Positions 11,401-23,840 of a DNA stretch of 64,000 bases are shown here, one piece after another (within the stretch, counting starts at the first letter, position 1; the number at the start of each line of letters is the position of its first letter). The position numbers and the translations under genes were made by a program. Source of the DNA: Klebsormidium nitens (Eukaryota > Streptophyta > Klebsormidiophyceae > Klebsormidiales > Klebsormidiaceae); assembly GCA_000708835.1 (NCBI GenBank), contig DF236993.1, forward strand, positions 1-64,000, read 5' to 3'. The notes below the pieces were generated by a model. The model had not been told where the DNA came from. It ran no database searches and saw only the letters and a program-made list of their open reading frames with translations.

Positions 11401-14400
11401 TCGACAGTTGCAAGTGCGCTGTCGGATCTGCCGGTGAAAGCTTTCAAAACATGGGAAGAAACACAGAAGCTCTCGGGGTTTGTGACTGAAACCGCTTTTC
11501 TGGCCGCAAGAAGAGGCTCACGAGGTGCAAATTTTTTGCGCTTGAGTACAGATCAACAAGACCGAAGTTTTCAGGTTTGAAGTTGAAGAAGCTCAAATTC
11601 ACGATCATGACTATAGCATCAGGAATCACTTAGAAGCTACAAGCGTCGCAGCACAATGATGAAGTAGGTTTCCGAGACGAACAGGTACGGAAAGGTGAAA
11701 ACATGCAAGCGTTCTCGGCAAGTGGCAGCTTGCGAGTACAACGGCAAAGCTGGCAGGCTGCGCAGACAGCTGACTCGAACTGAAGCAGACTAACTACTTC
11801 TAACCATGCATGTGATCAGGTACAATGTCACAGATAAATTTGAGCAGCAATTTTGGTGCATCGACGAGCTGATGAGAGCAGTCCTGCGGGCATGGAGAAC
11901 AGCAACAAGCAATTGATTACTGCCGAGTCAGCAAGATAAAAGAGCGGCAGTGCGTGGCAGCATCAGTGATAGGGAGAGGCATTTGGGTGCTAAGCGCCCG
12001 GCAATTGAAGCAATCGTTGCTGCCTTCAATGGGAATAAGGTGGCATCAGTCCGGGACAACCTTCGTCTGACTTGAGAAGCCCGATGCAAATAACATCAAT
12101 GTCACCCCATGGAAATGTTGGAGAGCAGTTTCAGGTAACTGAAGGAAAGATACCAAGTTACCAATCGTGAAAGATAGGTGGGATATTGGTGCGTCTTCTG
12201 GAGCTAGGCACCCATGAAGTAAGCAAACACCCGCTTTAGTAACCTGATTGAGGGAAGCCAAACAGAAACCAAGAAGGTCAAGAACTAATGTAGCGATGCT
12301 AGACATGACGATGAGACCACCTCTTACGGGGATAAAGGGCTCCCCAACCAAGGTGAGTATCTCTGTCCAGTTTGACAAATATCCGAAAAACAATACCAGT
12401 CCTACTTCCTGAACGGAGAGCCGGACAGCGGCGATCCTTTTTTTACGCTGAAGACATGCCATTGTGCTTGTACGGCTGGCGACCAGAATGAACTGAGCGG
12501 AAACCCAAGCAAGGTCCTTTAAAGTAGTAGAATGGCAGACGGAATTGGTCTCCGACTCAAACGGACCCCAAACAATTGACGGGCCAACATCGAAGGTGAA
12601 CCAAAGAAGACATGTCCAGATAGACTAAGGCTGGAAAGGCAAGGACGAATGGTTGACGTAGTGTAAAGACACTATTGAGGAGCATGTGTGCTCAATGCAA
12701 ACCATTGAAATGTGTCGAACGATAGACATATAACGAGTGCGCTACAAGAGTTGATGAGAAAGACAAAACGGCAAACGAGGCAAACAACGGACGACAGAGA
12801 AGGGTGCCTTGGTAGCCACACCACACCAACGAAGCCAGGAAGAACCACCTTTCACGGGCTTTCTGCAACCGGGGACGGATGCCTCCAGTGCCCCAGGGCC
12901 TCATTTGAACCAGCCTTGCAAACTCCAGCACACTTCCAGTCGGCTGATAAGTGCAGAATTAAGTGTTGATAGTTCAAATCAAACCTGGTCAACCCGGCGT
13001 TTTCCTTCTGGCCGACGCGCGCAAAATAACGCGAAGAGAGAAGAAGCCAGACTTGCTCAGTCCAGCACTTTCCTTTTGCTTGACCGATGCAGGAATAACT
13101 CAACTCTTCTCAAAAACAAAGCGCTCACCCCCTCCGCCACGCCCCCGGCCCCGCCGGTCGCCCCCGCTCGCTGCGCTCGCGGTCGGCACCGGCACGAATC
13201 GCCCCTCCGGCCCGCCTTCCCCAGGTCCGTACATCCTCCGCTCATTCACTACCCGGCGCGGCTTTTGGAACTGGACCATGCTCTGCTTCAAGTTGTTGAG
13301 GGGCCCCTCGACGAGAACCTCGTGCTCTTTGTAGTGGCAGAGAAGCGCATTCCAGAGAGGTTGGCGGGAGAGGACCTTCGGGTTGCCAAGCACGATCACG
13401 CCGTAGCGCGCGCGCGTGAGGGCGACGTTGAGGCGGCGGGGGTCGTTCAGGAAGCCGATGCCCTGCAGGGGGGGGACGATTTGTCAGGAAAACAAGGCGC
13501 CTGGCAGGATGAGTCGGTGGTGCAAGAGTGGTCGACATCTCCTCTCGTTGAGATGCAGCAACGAAAGCGGTCCTTCTTTTCCTATCCTTCAAACAGTGAA
13601 CTAACGGCAGTAAAGTATCTCGAGTCTCATTTTGCGGATTCAAAGAAGGTTTCACTTGGTCTCAAAATACTTTCTTCAAAATAGCGAGAATATGCATATG
13701 GATCTTCGTTTTCTCTAGAGCTTGCTCCTTCCGAGCGAAACAAATGACTAACAAAGTTAGACCAAGATAGGTTCCACTGAAGGCATAAACGAGATGACTC
13801 AAAGTATTTCGTCGACCAGTGACCGCTCAACTGTCCACCTTCCGATTCCAAGCCGCGTTAACGTATGTACACTTGTCTGATCTAGCTGAAAGACATACAA
13901 GGGAACTAGTCGAGATGCACGTGACCGATGAGAGCCATTCCGTCGTCCCGGAGGACTGCCGATGAAGTCGTTCAATTATCTCAATGGGCGCCCAACCTTA
14001 CCTGGTGCTCGTTGCTCCTGACGCAGGACAGAACGATGAAGTCCTTCTCCCGCCCCTGGAACGAGTCTACGCTTGCGACCTGCCCCAAAGGAACCGAGGC
14101 TCGTCGTTAGTTCCTTCGCTTGTTTAAAGAAAACGTCCTTCGAAAGAAATTGTACAATTACGAACAGAGCAGCTCATCAAGATTTGACAACCCACTTTCC
14201 TGCGTTTCAATCCGATACCAAACGGTGCAATACACTCTCTGCCAATCGACAGGCCTTCTTGAACCGAGCCATTGGCTTTGTCTGCCCATCGTCCCTTTGC
14301 TGGGACCATCCGACACGAAAAAAAGCCGCCCACCTCGATGTCCTTGTAAAGCTGCTGCTTCAGTGGCCCGACGCGTGCCATCAAGCTGACGACAAAGGCC

Positions 14401-17400
14401 CGCTGGCCCTCGTACGGCGTGATCACTCCAATCTGCAGGCGGCACGTGAGATGAGAGGGATTCGGCGGTCTGGTCATCCTTGCAGGAAGGAGTCGTACTA
14501 CGATATCCTTCTGTCCGTGCGACCGCTCCTTCGACTGCCAGTTATCGTACTTCGGCCTGCCAAGTCAAGGTTCTTACGCCATCGAAAGGAAAAAGCGACT
14601 AACCGAGAGAGGTGAAGACATGGAAAGACTTTCAACAACGCTTTGAACCAGCCCATTCTTTCACTGGGCGGAAAAGCGAGGAAGTGCGAGCCACTTCTCC
14701 CGGCTGGCCACAATGTCTGCCAAACGGCGAAGGCATCAGAAAACTGAGCGCCACACCTGGGAGGGGTTGACGCCCGACTTGAGAAACGTGGTGACGATCT
14801 TCTCCACGTTGGCGGCCTCTGTCCGGTTGAGGTAGGACGTCCCGCTCGCGCTGATCTCCTCCTGGCCCATCTGCAGGAAAGCCCCGCAGAAGAATCGGGT
14901 TAGCACCCCAGGAAAGGGTGGGACTAGCGTCCATTATCAGATCGCCTTTTGATGCCACAGCAGAGACGTGGAAGGTGCTCTCAAAAACCTTCCTTCCTCA
15001 AGTCTCGCAAACTTGAATAGCTTCTAGACTCCACGAGCCATTTTGAGAACGGAAAGCAGCCACCAAGCGACCGCTGTGCATGGGTTCAACGGCTCCAGGT
15101 TACTCGCTTTCGCTCAATTGGATACGGAGAACTCGAGCTCGGCTCCTAGCAGCTCCCCCTCGCCATTTTTGCAAAACTTTTCACGCTTCCACCTGAGAAC
15201 ATCATGCTGATAAGGACGCGGACTAGCAGTTGCCACTACTCCAAGAAGACCGCACGAATAAGGGTCACTTTGAAGGGACAAGCAACGAAGGCAGAGAAGC
15301 GACTAGCCAAGGACCTTCCAACCGAAACAACAAACGCCACATGTACAAGAGTAACGCCTCACCTGGACGTAGAAGAACATGGGCTTGGTCGCAATCGGCC
15401 ACGGGAAGTCCACCGCGGTCTGCATGCGGTCGCTCCACGTGACGCCGTTCTGCAGCGTGCCCTCGTAGAAGCAGTTGGACGGGAACTCCGACAGGTTGGG
15501 GTGCATTCGATATTGGACTTGCAGCCGCACCGGCTTGACCCCCAGCAATATGAGCCGCTCGAAGAGGGACTGCGCGAGCCCTGCTTTGGCGGCCTTCTTG
15601 CACATGATGACGGGGCCCAGCTGGCAGTGGTCGCCAACTAGGACGAGCTGAACAAACAAGAGAAAATAGGTTTAGGATCTGATTAACGGGTTAGGGAAAT
15701 GGGAATCTTGAAAGGGCGATCGAGCGAGGCCCGTTTTGGCGGCCTTTTTGCTGATGATGACGGGGACCAGCAGGCAGTGGTCACCCACAAAACGAGCTGC
15801 AGGAACAACAATTTGAGTCCGAAGTTATGATTTGAGGTCTCAAGGCGCGCATCTCGTTCGTGCATTCCTCAAACGTGCTTGAGCAAGTTTGCCGCTGGTC
15901 TCGGGCTGAAGGTGAGACTGCACAACTCACAAAGATGTGGCATGAGCCCGTCAAGCTCTCAAAAAGTTATCGAACTTGCGCATGGGTAATTGTTGGAACA
16001 CGAGGGACGGAATGCATTGCACAAGTTAGAAACGGTATTGACGGTGGGGGTACAAATTTCTGGGCAAATAACAACTCAACGAGGTGAGCTGGGACAATCT
16101 TTGACGCCCGTAGGCCTTTCGGAGGTCACGTTTTCAACAACTAGCCCACTCCTACAGGCAGACAGCAACACTCGGAAGAACGCTACGACCGGACCGAAGA
16201 GACAGTCTGTGTTCCTCAACGGGCCGCAATTCGCACCTGCTTGGCTCCCAGCACGAGCGGGATGAGCGACTCCGGCTCCGTTGCCTGTGTCGACTCGTCG
16301 ATGAGGACCTGGCGGAACCGGAAGTTGCTCAGGCGGGGGTCGCCCGCGCCCACGCACGTGGTGCAGATGACGTCAGCGTTCTGCAGGATCTCGCGCTCGT
16401 TGTTGCGCTTCAGGGCCTTGTACTTCTTCTCGTCAGCGCTCGACAGCTCGCCTGCGCACAAGAAATGGTTTGAAGTTGAGGAAAGCGTCAAATGTCATTC
16501 ATGAACGCTGGGATTAGCACCTTACGACAGCAACCATGTGGACTAAAGTGTAAAGCCATTGCAATACTTACATTCAGATACTTCAGGCTATAGCTTGCCC
16601 GTCAGAAGATCGGATCAAACGGAGATCGACTGATGAGCTTGGATGGCCCGTCTTGTTTTAGCAGTCCGCCCTAGGGACCACGATGAACTACGGGCACAGA
16701 TCAGTTAGGGTCGGAAAACCCCATGCGACGTCGAATCCACGACGCAGCCTTGAGCGAGGCAACCGAAAAGAAGTGATACGGGAGCTTTTTGCGAAGAGCT
16801 ACACAAGGAATATATTGATGGACCTCCGTGACATCAGTTCCAGAGAGTCATCTCACCTTGCTCGTCTTTAAGCATCTGAAGCTTCACAAGCTCGTTCTTG
16901 TCGTCTGTTGCAAGGTGACGCACCTAAAGGAGAGGTCAAGATCGTGCATCAGTGATCATCAGTGATGATGCGGCTGTTGACAACTCCCATGTCAGTGTAT
17001 GCACGTGGATTGCACCTCAGAGGGGTTGTCAAACCAGTGAGCAATATACGCCCCTTTAGACGCTGTGGCAGGAAGGCCAATGCAAACAAAAGTAAAAGGG
17101 GCAAGAGTGAAAACAGATGACGATCATGCCCACTGACACATTCAAAAAGGCGTCCAATGCCTGCTTCTCAAATTCCGGCTTGTGCATGCAACACAGGCCT
17201 GAAGCTCTCAAAAGTATTTCTCGTGGACTCCATCAACGTGAATCGCAGGCTCTATCAACGTGAAAAAGACGTGGAATGACGTCAACGTTCGCGCACCTGA
17301 TAGTGCAGCGTGAGGTGCTCCACGGGCGACAGGATGGCCTCGCGCGACTTGGCGCTCAGGCGCACGACCTTCAGGTTGGTCGCGCTGATCTTCTCGGCCA

Positions 17401-20400
17401 GCTGGTCCACCGCCACGTTGCTTGGGGCGCACACCAAAACCTGCAGCAAAAATAGATCGCAAAACCTTGATCGACATCCAAAAGTAGCATTTGGACAGAA
17501 GATGCTCGTGACTGTAAGCAGCCCTCAATTGGCAAGTGAGTGACCCCGCACCTTGTCTGGGGACCGTCTCCTTCGAGATGAAAAGCGAGGTCCTTATTGG
17601 CGGAAGACGCCAACGGAGAGAGAGAGGGTGTTATTCGAACTGAACACCGTGCGCAATGACATGCCGACTGCTGCTTAGAAACCTCCGTCGAGGATGCACA
17701 TCAAAGAGCTCGACCCTGAACGATCGTTTGCCAGCTGAAGCGACGAAGCCAGAGATCCACTGTCGGCCTTTCCAAACCTGGGACTTTAAGAAAACGTCCA
17801 GACTAGCAACAGCCGTCGTTCTCTGCTCACCTGCCCCTGGCCCATGCGCGCCAGGTTGAACACGATCGCCGCTGACGTCACGGTCTTGCCCGTCCCGGGG
17901 GGGCCCTGGATGAGGCTGACGGGCTGCTGCAGGATCGTCTTGACGGCCTGCACCTGGGAGTGGTTCAGCTCGGGCAGCCCCGGAGCGCCGAAGCGTTTGG
18001 GGAGCGCCACCTTCATTTGCTGCTCCTCTACTTCGTGGCCCAAAATGCGGTGGTAGATGTAGCTGCACATAGGTGGGGGACACTCATCAGCGGGGGGAAA
18101 ATAAAGCTTTCGCGATGGAGGGCAATGTGAAGTATTTGTGACAGGGGGCGCCGAAGCGCTTGAGGAGCGCGACCTTCATTTGCTTCTCTTCGACCTCGTG
18201 GCCAAGGATGCGGTGGTAGATGTAGCTGCACCGGATTTAGGGGGGAATCGTTGAAGATCTTGGCGGGAGGAGTATGCAAGGTTCCCAACAACGGGCAATT
18301 TAAAGGTTGGCCGAAGGGCTTCGAGATCACCACTTTCATCTGTTGCTCCTCCACCTCGTGGCCCAGGATGCGGTGAAAGATGTGGCTGTGCGAGCCACGG
18401 GAAATGCTTTGTCGAATCCTCCCCAAACGAGTGAAGTCTTTCCCAAGGTGGAGACTGTAAAGTTTTTCACGCAGAGGAAGTTCAAATCTCTCCAGCGGTG
18501 TTGTATCGCTACGGGCTTGGGGGAGAGGTTAGAATGTTGCAAGGCAAGAGGCCGGACGAGCAGGTTGTCCTTTTGATAGTCACAAGATCGCTCATCAGTG
18601 TAACGGTTGTGGTTTGAAGCTCGGTATTTTCAGATGAACGAAAAGCCGGCAGGTCATGAGATTGACGGAAATGCAATCCAGAGGACGTCCAAAGGGAGTG
18701 CGGGATCAGTAATAAAGTCGAAGAGAATCTACTAGTAAGTCAAGCGAAGACCTGTACACCATATGAATGCATTAACGGAGAGAGAAAAGTGAACCCCAAA
18801 CCCTGTACGTCCTTGGGATAAGCTGCCGTTCATCGTTTAGACAACCAGATCGACGCACCTGCTGACGCTCGTCTCGTCGACAGCAAAAGTCCTCATCGCT
18901 GCTTGCATGCGCTCAAAGCTGGTCGCTTTCCAAACGAACTCCACCGTGAAGCCATGAGTGAGGTCGGTGGGGGCACCCTGTAGCAAAATCAGAGTGTAGG
19001 TTGTTGACAAAACCACGAGCTCTCAAAAGAGAACGAACGCATGCTAAACCCGTTGTCAGCTCCTCCTGCTTGGATGAGGCGAAAAATCTCACAATAAAGG
19101 CTCAGAAGCAACTGCCAATGTGGACACACATAATTCCTCACGGGAAAAAGATGCAGTACTGAATACCAACGTCCATTCACGTCGCGCTGTTTTCAAGATG
19201 CTTCATGCACTTCTCGGTCGAGAAATGCACCGCACGGTTTCATTGACGCATGACCACAACCATTTCTTCGAGAGAATGTCCTCAAGACAGCTACAATCCA
19301 CTTATGAAAGATAAAGAGTCTGAAAAAAGGGGGCCATGAGCGCCCGACGATCAAGCTCCAAACAAAAGATTCGTAATCTCCCGAACCGACCCGCATTAAA
19401 AGTACCCAAACTTGAGAATGGGGGTGAAAAAGATACCTGTCCGTTCCTCAGCTCCAGTGCGACCTCCTCCTGAGGCGTGAGCCGGACCACGTGTCCGACG
19501 GACGTCCACGACGAGTGCGACGAGTCTCCCGGGTGGCGCAGCCGCAGCTCGTCCCCGGCCACAAGCCGCAGGTCGTTGTCCTCCTGAAGTAACGGAAGCA
19601 GCAAAATTGGGGTTTATAAAATCAAGCTGCGTCTCAATCTTGTGAACGATGAGGGTCCAGAAAGCCCCTTGGGTTCAGCTGAAACCTAATGTCAAAGCTT
19701 TACACGCTCCGCACCTGTGTCCACCCCAACCCCGTGACAAATCCCACCCGTTCCACCGGAATCACACCCGTTCACCGGAATCATAGTTCGGTTTAAACAG
19801 CGGTATGCTGGTCAGGCGCCTGTCGGTCTCTACTTTCCAACCAAGGACTGGAAGTTCGGTCGTTGCAACTTCGTGCTTTGTAGGCAGCTTAGTCAACAGC
19901 ACAGGTCGAAGAGACGACGACTTGGTCGACTGATCCATGGCCTACGATCGTGATGGTCTTCTCAACGCCACGACGCGAGGCTCGACCACAAATCAGCTCT
20001 GAGGAATCAACTCTTTCGAGACTCCAAAACGGACGCCCCGTCGAGCGTGACGAAGCTGAAAGGAACTAAACGACGACGCTGACCAAATGCTTCTCAGTAC
20101 TGCGCGACGGATCACGACCTTCGCATCCAGAATGGACTCAAAATAGAGTCCTTTCGGCTATCCAAGGTCATTAGTGTTCTCGCTTCTTCTTCGCTACAAG
20201 CAGACCTTCGCGAACCGATGGGAATACAGCATTGGGGACAAACGTAAGGTCCCAGCCTGACGACTTTGGAAGAACAACCAACCAGACTCCAACCCCCGAG
20301 GCCACACCCACCTTCGGAAAGAGAAAATATGCGACGCGCTTCTTGTTGAGCCCCGTGTCCCAGCGCACAGTGATGCTGTCCTTGCTCTGCGTCTCCTTCA

Positions 20401-23209
20401 TGTATTTGTCGTACTCCGCCTCCAGCTTGATCAGCGGGCCGAAGACGTTCTGGTACTGGTATGCATCCTCGTACCTGGCGGAATGACGTAACACGACGTC
20501 AGCTGCTGTCCCGACCACAGAGGAATGTCCCGACCACAGAGGAACACAATGAAGAATCCCGTGAAGATGTTGCCCGGCATCGGTGCTGTTTCGACAGCGG
20601 AGTTCCCAAAGGCACAGATTACAGGAAAAGCTGTTCACGCAACAGGCTGTAGGACTCTCAAGGACTGGGACGACATTCTTCGACGATTACGAGAAAGGGA
20701 GGGAAACGATATCGGAGGCGGCCTCAGCTTAATGCCGTTTTCCACTGCTTGCAGCATCGAAGACTGAGATATCAACGTTCCCAAGTCCAAGACGTGGCCA
20801 ATCAACGCTTCTTCGGTGGCATGCTACAGTTCGTAGTGGTCCTGAAGACGATGACACATGGCCATACCTGAGCGCCACTGGCTGCGGTTCGTCATCGACC
20901 CCCGGCTTCTCGAGGTCCTCCAGGGAGGCTTCTGGGTTTGTCTTCCAGAGCTCCTCGATCTTGTTGATTTGCTGCGCACTGATCTGGCGCGCACGCAATT
21001 GCTCCTGGTCCGAGGGGACCTAGGAAAGCGAGAAAAATATCACATCAGTCCTCTTCGTCATATTTTTGGTCAGATTTTCGGCTTGAACCAGGATGCGAGG
21101 AACATTTGGAAGGTATGACGATCCTTGACGACCTGTAGAATGGACCGTTGGCTGTTCAAAACTTGTGCGCCACCGAGAAAGTTGTTCAGAACACAAAGGG
21201 AGAGCCGGGAGGCAGTGAGTGCCTCTGCTCAGGCGAGACGAAGTCCGTAAAGAGAGAGGGCTTCGGATGCATCGTACAAAAAACGTGGAGCAAACCTGAA
21301 TATTTCAAGCCCTCCGCAGTTGTGAAAAACCACAGACGCTTCTCCGGTTCATTATTTTCTCGAAGTAAAAGCGCTTGCTGCTATCAGCAAGCCGCAATAG
21401 GTCTCATAATCGCACTTGTTCCCGATGAGTATCACTGACATACAGGTTGGTTTGGGACTGCGAATCTGGAGTTGCTCTTCACAACATCTTTTGCACCTAT
21501 CCACGCCTCGTTTCTTGTGCACGCCTGACGAAGATCCGTTTGTCGCACTCACAACAGCCAGGACCCGCCTCAGTTTAGAATCTAACTGCCGAGCTGATTC
21601 TATGCTGAGTCGATACAGCAACACCCTAGGTCACATACGTAAACCAAAGACACGTCGTATGAAGTAGTCACCTTGACAAGCCACTGCAGAAAGCAGCGGT
21701 CGCTGACGAGCGGCTCCCACTGTGCGAGGTCCCAGTTCATATCCTTGAGGCTGTTCACACTGAGGCACGGCTCGCGGCAGAGCAGCACAACCACGCTGTC
21801 CGACTTGGCGGCGATGAACCCGAGCAAGAACACGTTGCGGCAGCCGCAGTTGTAGCACTCGAGCATTGTCTCGCCAAGGGGGCTGTCCTTGTGCAGGCTG
21901 ACTTCCTTGTGCTTGGCGCGGACCTTCAAAGAGGCAAGGAAAGTATATAACTCTTTTCTGAAGATCAGGTATAAGTGCCGGGTTGAAGCCAGAAGTCTGC
22001 GTGTACTCAAGCCATGTAAAAACACTGAGATCTGCACAGATATAGACCACAATTGTTCCTTGGAAAGATGTGCGTAATACTGCAATGTCCTACACAACAC
22101 AACGATGCTGGATAAAAGAGTTTTCTACACGGAAGACAAAAAGCAAGGAATTTTCGTTTCTTTGCTGTCTTCCAGAACACCCCAAAGGGTTGCAAGACAT
22201 ACAAGCTTCCCTTCTTCGACATCAGAACGATCCTGGAACGCCTTAGTAAGATAAGGATACCCAGGAAGCACCACCCCAAGATCTCTGCGACATGAATTGA
22301 AATAAAGAGAAGCAGGATTCCTGCAACTCAATGACAAGTCTTAGCGAGCTGTAAAAAAGAAAAAGGAATAAAATTTTTGCAATGACCCATGCATGGGGCA
22401 GCGTCTTCAAACAAGTCTTCACTTTTCAAAAACCACGTCAAGACTGTACCAGAAAGTACCCTCTGAAGAAACTCAAACTTCCATGCCAAGTGCAGAACGC
22501 CTAAAACTGCTGATATTTCTAGCCGCCAGCAAAACTTCCAATTGGTACGAGTGCACTGAAGTAGATCATGGTAATGGTGAAGATGCTCAGGACTGAACGC
22601 ATTGCCTGGACCAGTGGCTCTGCCATTTGAGTGCAGTGAAACAATTTTCTCGCTGAAAAGTAGAGAAGACCGTCGTACCAGATGACTGATGATGTGCGAC
22701 CCCGAGGTGTTCCCCCTGGAGTTGCAGAACCACTTCTTGCAATTGGGGGCATTGCAGCGCACAACGCACGCAGCATTGTGGATCCCGCAATACTTGCAGG
22801 CATACTCCGGCAGGTCCTTCCTGGTGTCGTAATCCCCGTCGTCCTCAGGGTGGTCCTCCAGGCTCAGGTCCTTGACACCACCCACCAATCCATCGGCGTT
22901 CTTGTGCCCTTCTTCTCCACCGGAGACTTCTGACTTCTGAGACAAGTGAGGCTTCTGGTTCGTCACTTCCTCTCTCAACTTGGGAGGCGCCACCAAATCA
23001 TCGCTCCACGGGTCAGGCACCAAACCTTCGTACTGACTAAGGGGGTCTGTAAACTGGGGGTAGCTGGAGCTGGCGCCTGGATCGTCGAAATCAAGAAAGG
23101 AGTACGCATCCGCTTGTGTAGCGAGATCGTTGCTTGGATCGAAGTAGCTCTGCAGCACTTCAGGCTGATCGGTCCCCGCCTGGCTCCTGGGTGAGTAAGG
23201 GTCCGCCAT
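8403..23209 (-). CDS. UPF1: UPF1 RNA helicase (nonsense-mediated decay)
   Basis: ATP-dependent SF1 RNA helicase, the core factor of nonsense-mediated mRNA decay. Seventeen exons: 23209-22679, 21923-21672, 21019-20868, 20474-20312, 19583-19437, 18977-18859, 18062-17831, 17440-17297, 16923-16857, 16451-16237, 15647-15363, 14870-14757, 14432-14334, 14079-14002, 13462-13129, 9549-8954 and 8603-8403. They total 3729 nt and encode 1242 aa with consistent phases. The CH zinc domain opens with CKYC at 138-141. Walker A GPPGTGKT is at 508-515, CAPSN at 536-540, DEST at 654-657, GDHCQLGP at 679-686, QYRMHP at 719-724, VDSFQGRE at 844-851 and ALTRAR at 880-885. From about residue 978 there is a Gly/Pro-rich tail with many SQ/TQ sites, the expected SMG1-type phosphorylation targets. 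Exons 7 and 11 have decayed head copies upstream. Intron 15 is 3.6 kb. ATG 23209 is the first Met of the exon 1 frame. Confidence 0.97.
9550..13128 (-). other. UPF1 intron 15, 3.6 kb
   Basis: By far the longest intron of the gene. It separates the helicase core from the SQ/TQ tail. It holds a short ATACAG-type microsatellite (about 9618-9648) and no gene I can support. A 138-aa open frame on the minus strand (12462-12046) has a hydrophobic stretch but resembles nothing I know. Confidence 0.7.
15712..15796 (-). repeat. Decayed copy of UPF1 exon 11 head
   Basis: About 85 nt lying 149 nt upstream of the true exon 11 start (15647). It retains a CTGCAG acceptor followed by a sequence that tracks the start of exon 11 (motif GDHCQLGP and the following Lys-Lys-Ala-Ala region) at the DNA level. 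A 1-nt deletion near its start shifts the frame, and substitutions alter the motif, so it cannot replace the exon. Confidence 0.88.
18147..18225 (-). repeat. UPF1 exon 7 head copy 2
   Basis: About 79 nt starting 163 nt upstream of true exon 7 (18062). It begins with a GTGCAG acceptor and encodes the same first residues ([13 protein letters not shown]), in the same phase, up to the KRFGAP segment, and then leaves the exon sequence. Reading on without a further splice gives a stop codon within about 40 nt. Confidence 0.9.
18309..18385 (-). repeat. UPF1 exon 7 head copy 3
   Basis: About 77 nt, 160 nt upstream of copy 2. It begins with a CGCACAG acceptor and encodes [18 protein letters not shown]-like residues before leaving the exon sequence close to where copy 2 does. 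It is more diverged at its far end. Its frame stays open through copy 2 and the intron remnants, and meets a stop just inside true exon 7. Confidence 0.88.
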
Positions 23210-23840
23210 AGCGAGCGGCAGGCATGCTCAAAAAATGCAAAACCAATCAGCTGCAGCCTGCAGGAGCCAGGCGCTTGAACGAGCTCTACAATCTTGTGCT
23301 GCTCTCACTGTCAATGAACCCTAAAACAGCGCCTCGCGAGGAAACATGACTCATGACTCCGACTTAGTCATGACTCATGAGCCTCGCCTTTTATGTTTGC
23401 GCATCTACGTTTGAACGTTTGACACTACAACCTGAAGTGCCTGCATCAAAAAGAGTGGAAGGATACAGCGCTTGTCAGTGAGTGTCAAGAAGGAAAAACT
23501 AAAGGCAGGGTTTATCCTGTCTTGAATATCCTGGTATTGGAAGAGACGTCGCAAAAGGGGGGCCTAAGCCTGGGCCCTCTGATCCCCCTGGAAGGTCAAC
23601 TACTGATCAACTTCTATACCATGCAGGGCGGCAGAAAAGCCAGACTCCAGTGCAAGAAACTTAAAGGTTGGTACGTACACAGCAGATTCAAAATCACAAG
23701 GCGAGGGAGAAACGTTGTGAGGGGGAGAAACCTGTCTGTCGTTCACTGATTCTGTCAGGATTCTTTCAGGGAGCCCCCAACTCACAAGCATTGCTTAGAA
23801 AGGGTGGACTAGCAGCTGAAGGTTCTCCAGCATTGCAAGC
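23210..23840. promoter_or_regulatory. Shared divergent promoter of UPF1 and FTRC
   Basis: A 631-bp interval between the UPF1 ATG (minus) and the FTRC ATG (plus). It must hold both 5' UTRs and promoters. Its most distinctive element is a near-perfect inverted repeat carrying two TGACTCA words, annotated separately. No TATA box in a convincing place was seen. Confidence 0.6.
23345..23379. promoter_or_regulatory. Inverted repeat with two TGACTCA bZIP-type sites
   Basis: Two 14-nt arms (23345-23358 and 23366-23379) are reverse complements with one mismatch, around a 7-nt spacer. Each arm carries TGACTCA (23347-23353 and 23371-23377), the classical GCN4/AP-1-type bZIP recognition word. It lies about 140 bp upstream of the UPF1 start and 460 bp upstream of FTRC. 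Confidence 0.55.

Noticed and set aside
12046-12462. 138-codon hydrophobic frame in UPF1 intron 15
   Set aside because: No recognisable family, splice partners or coding bias; likely a chance frame.
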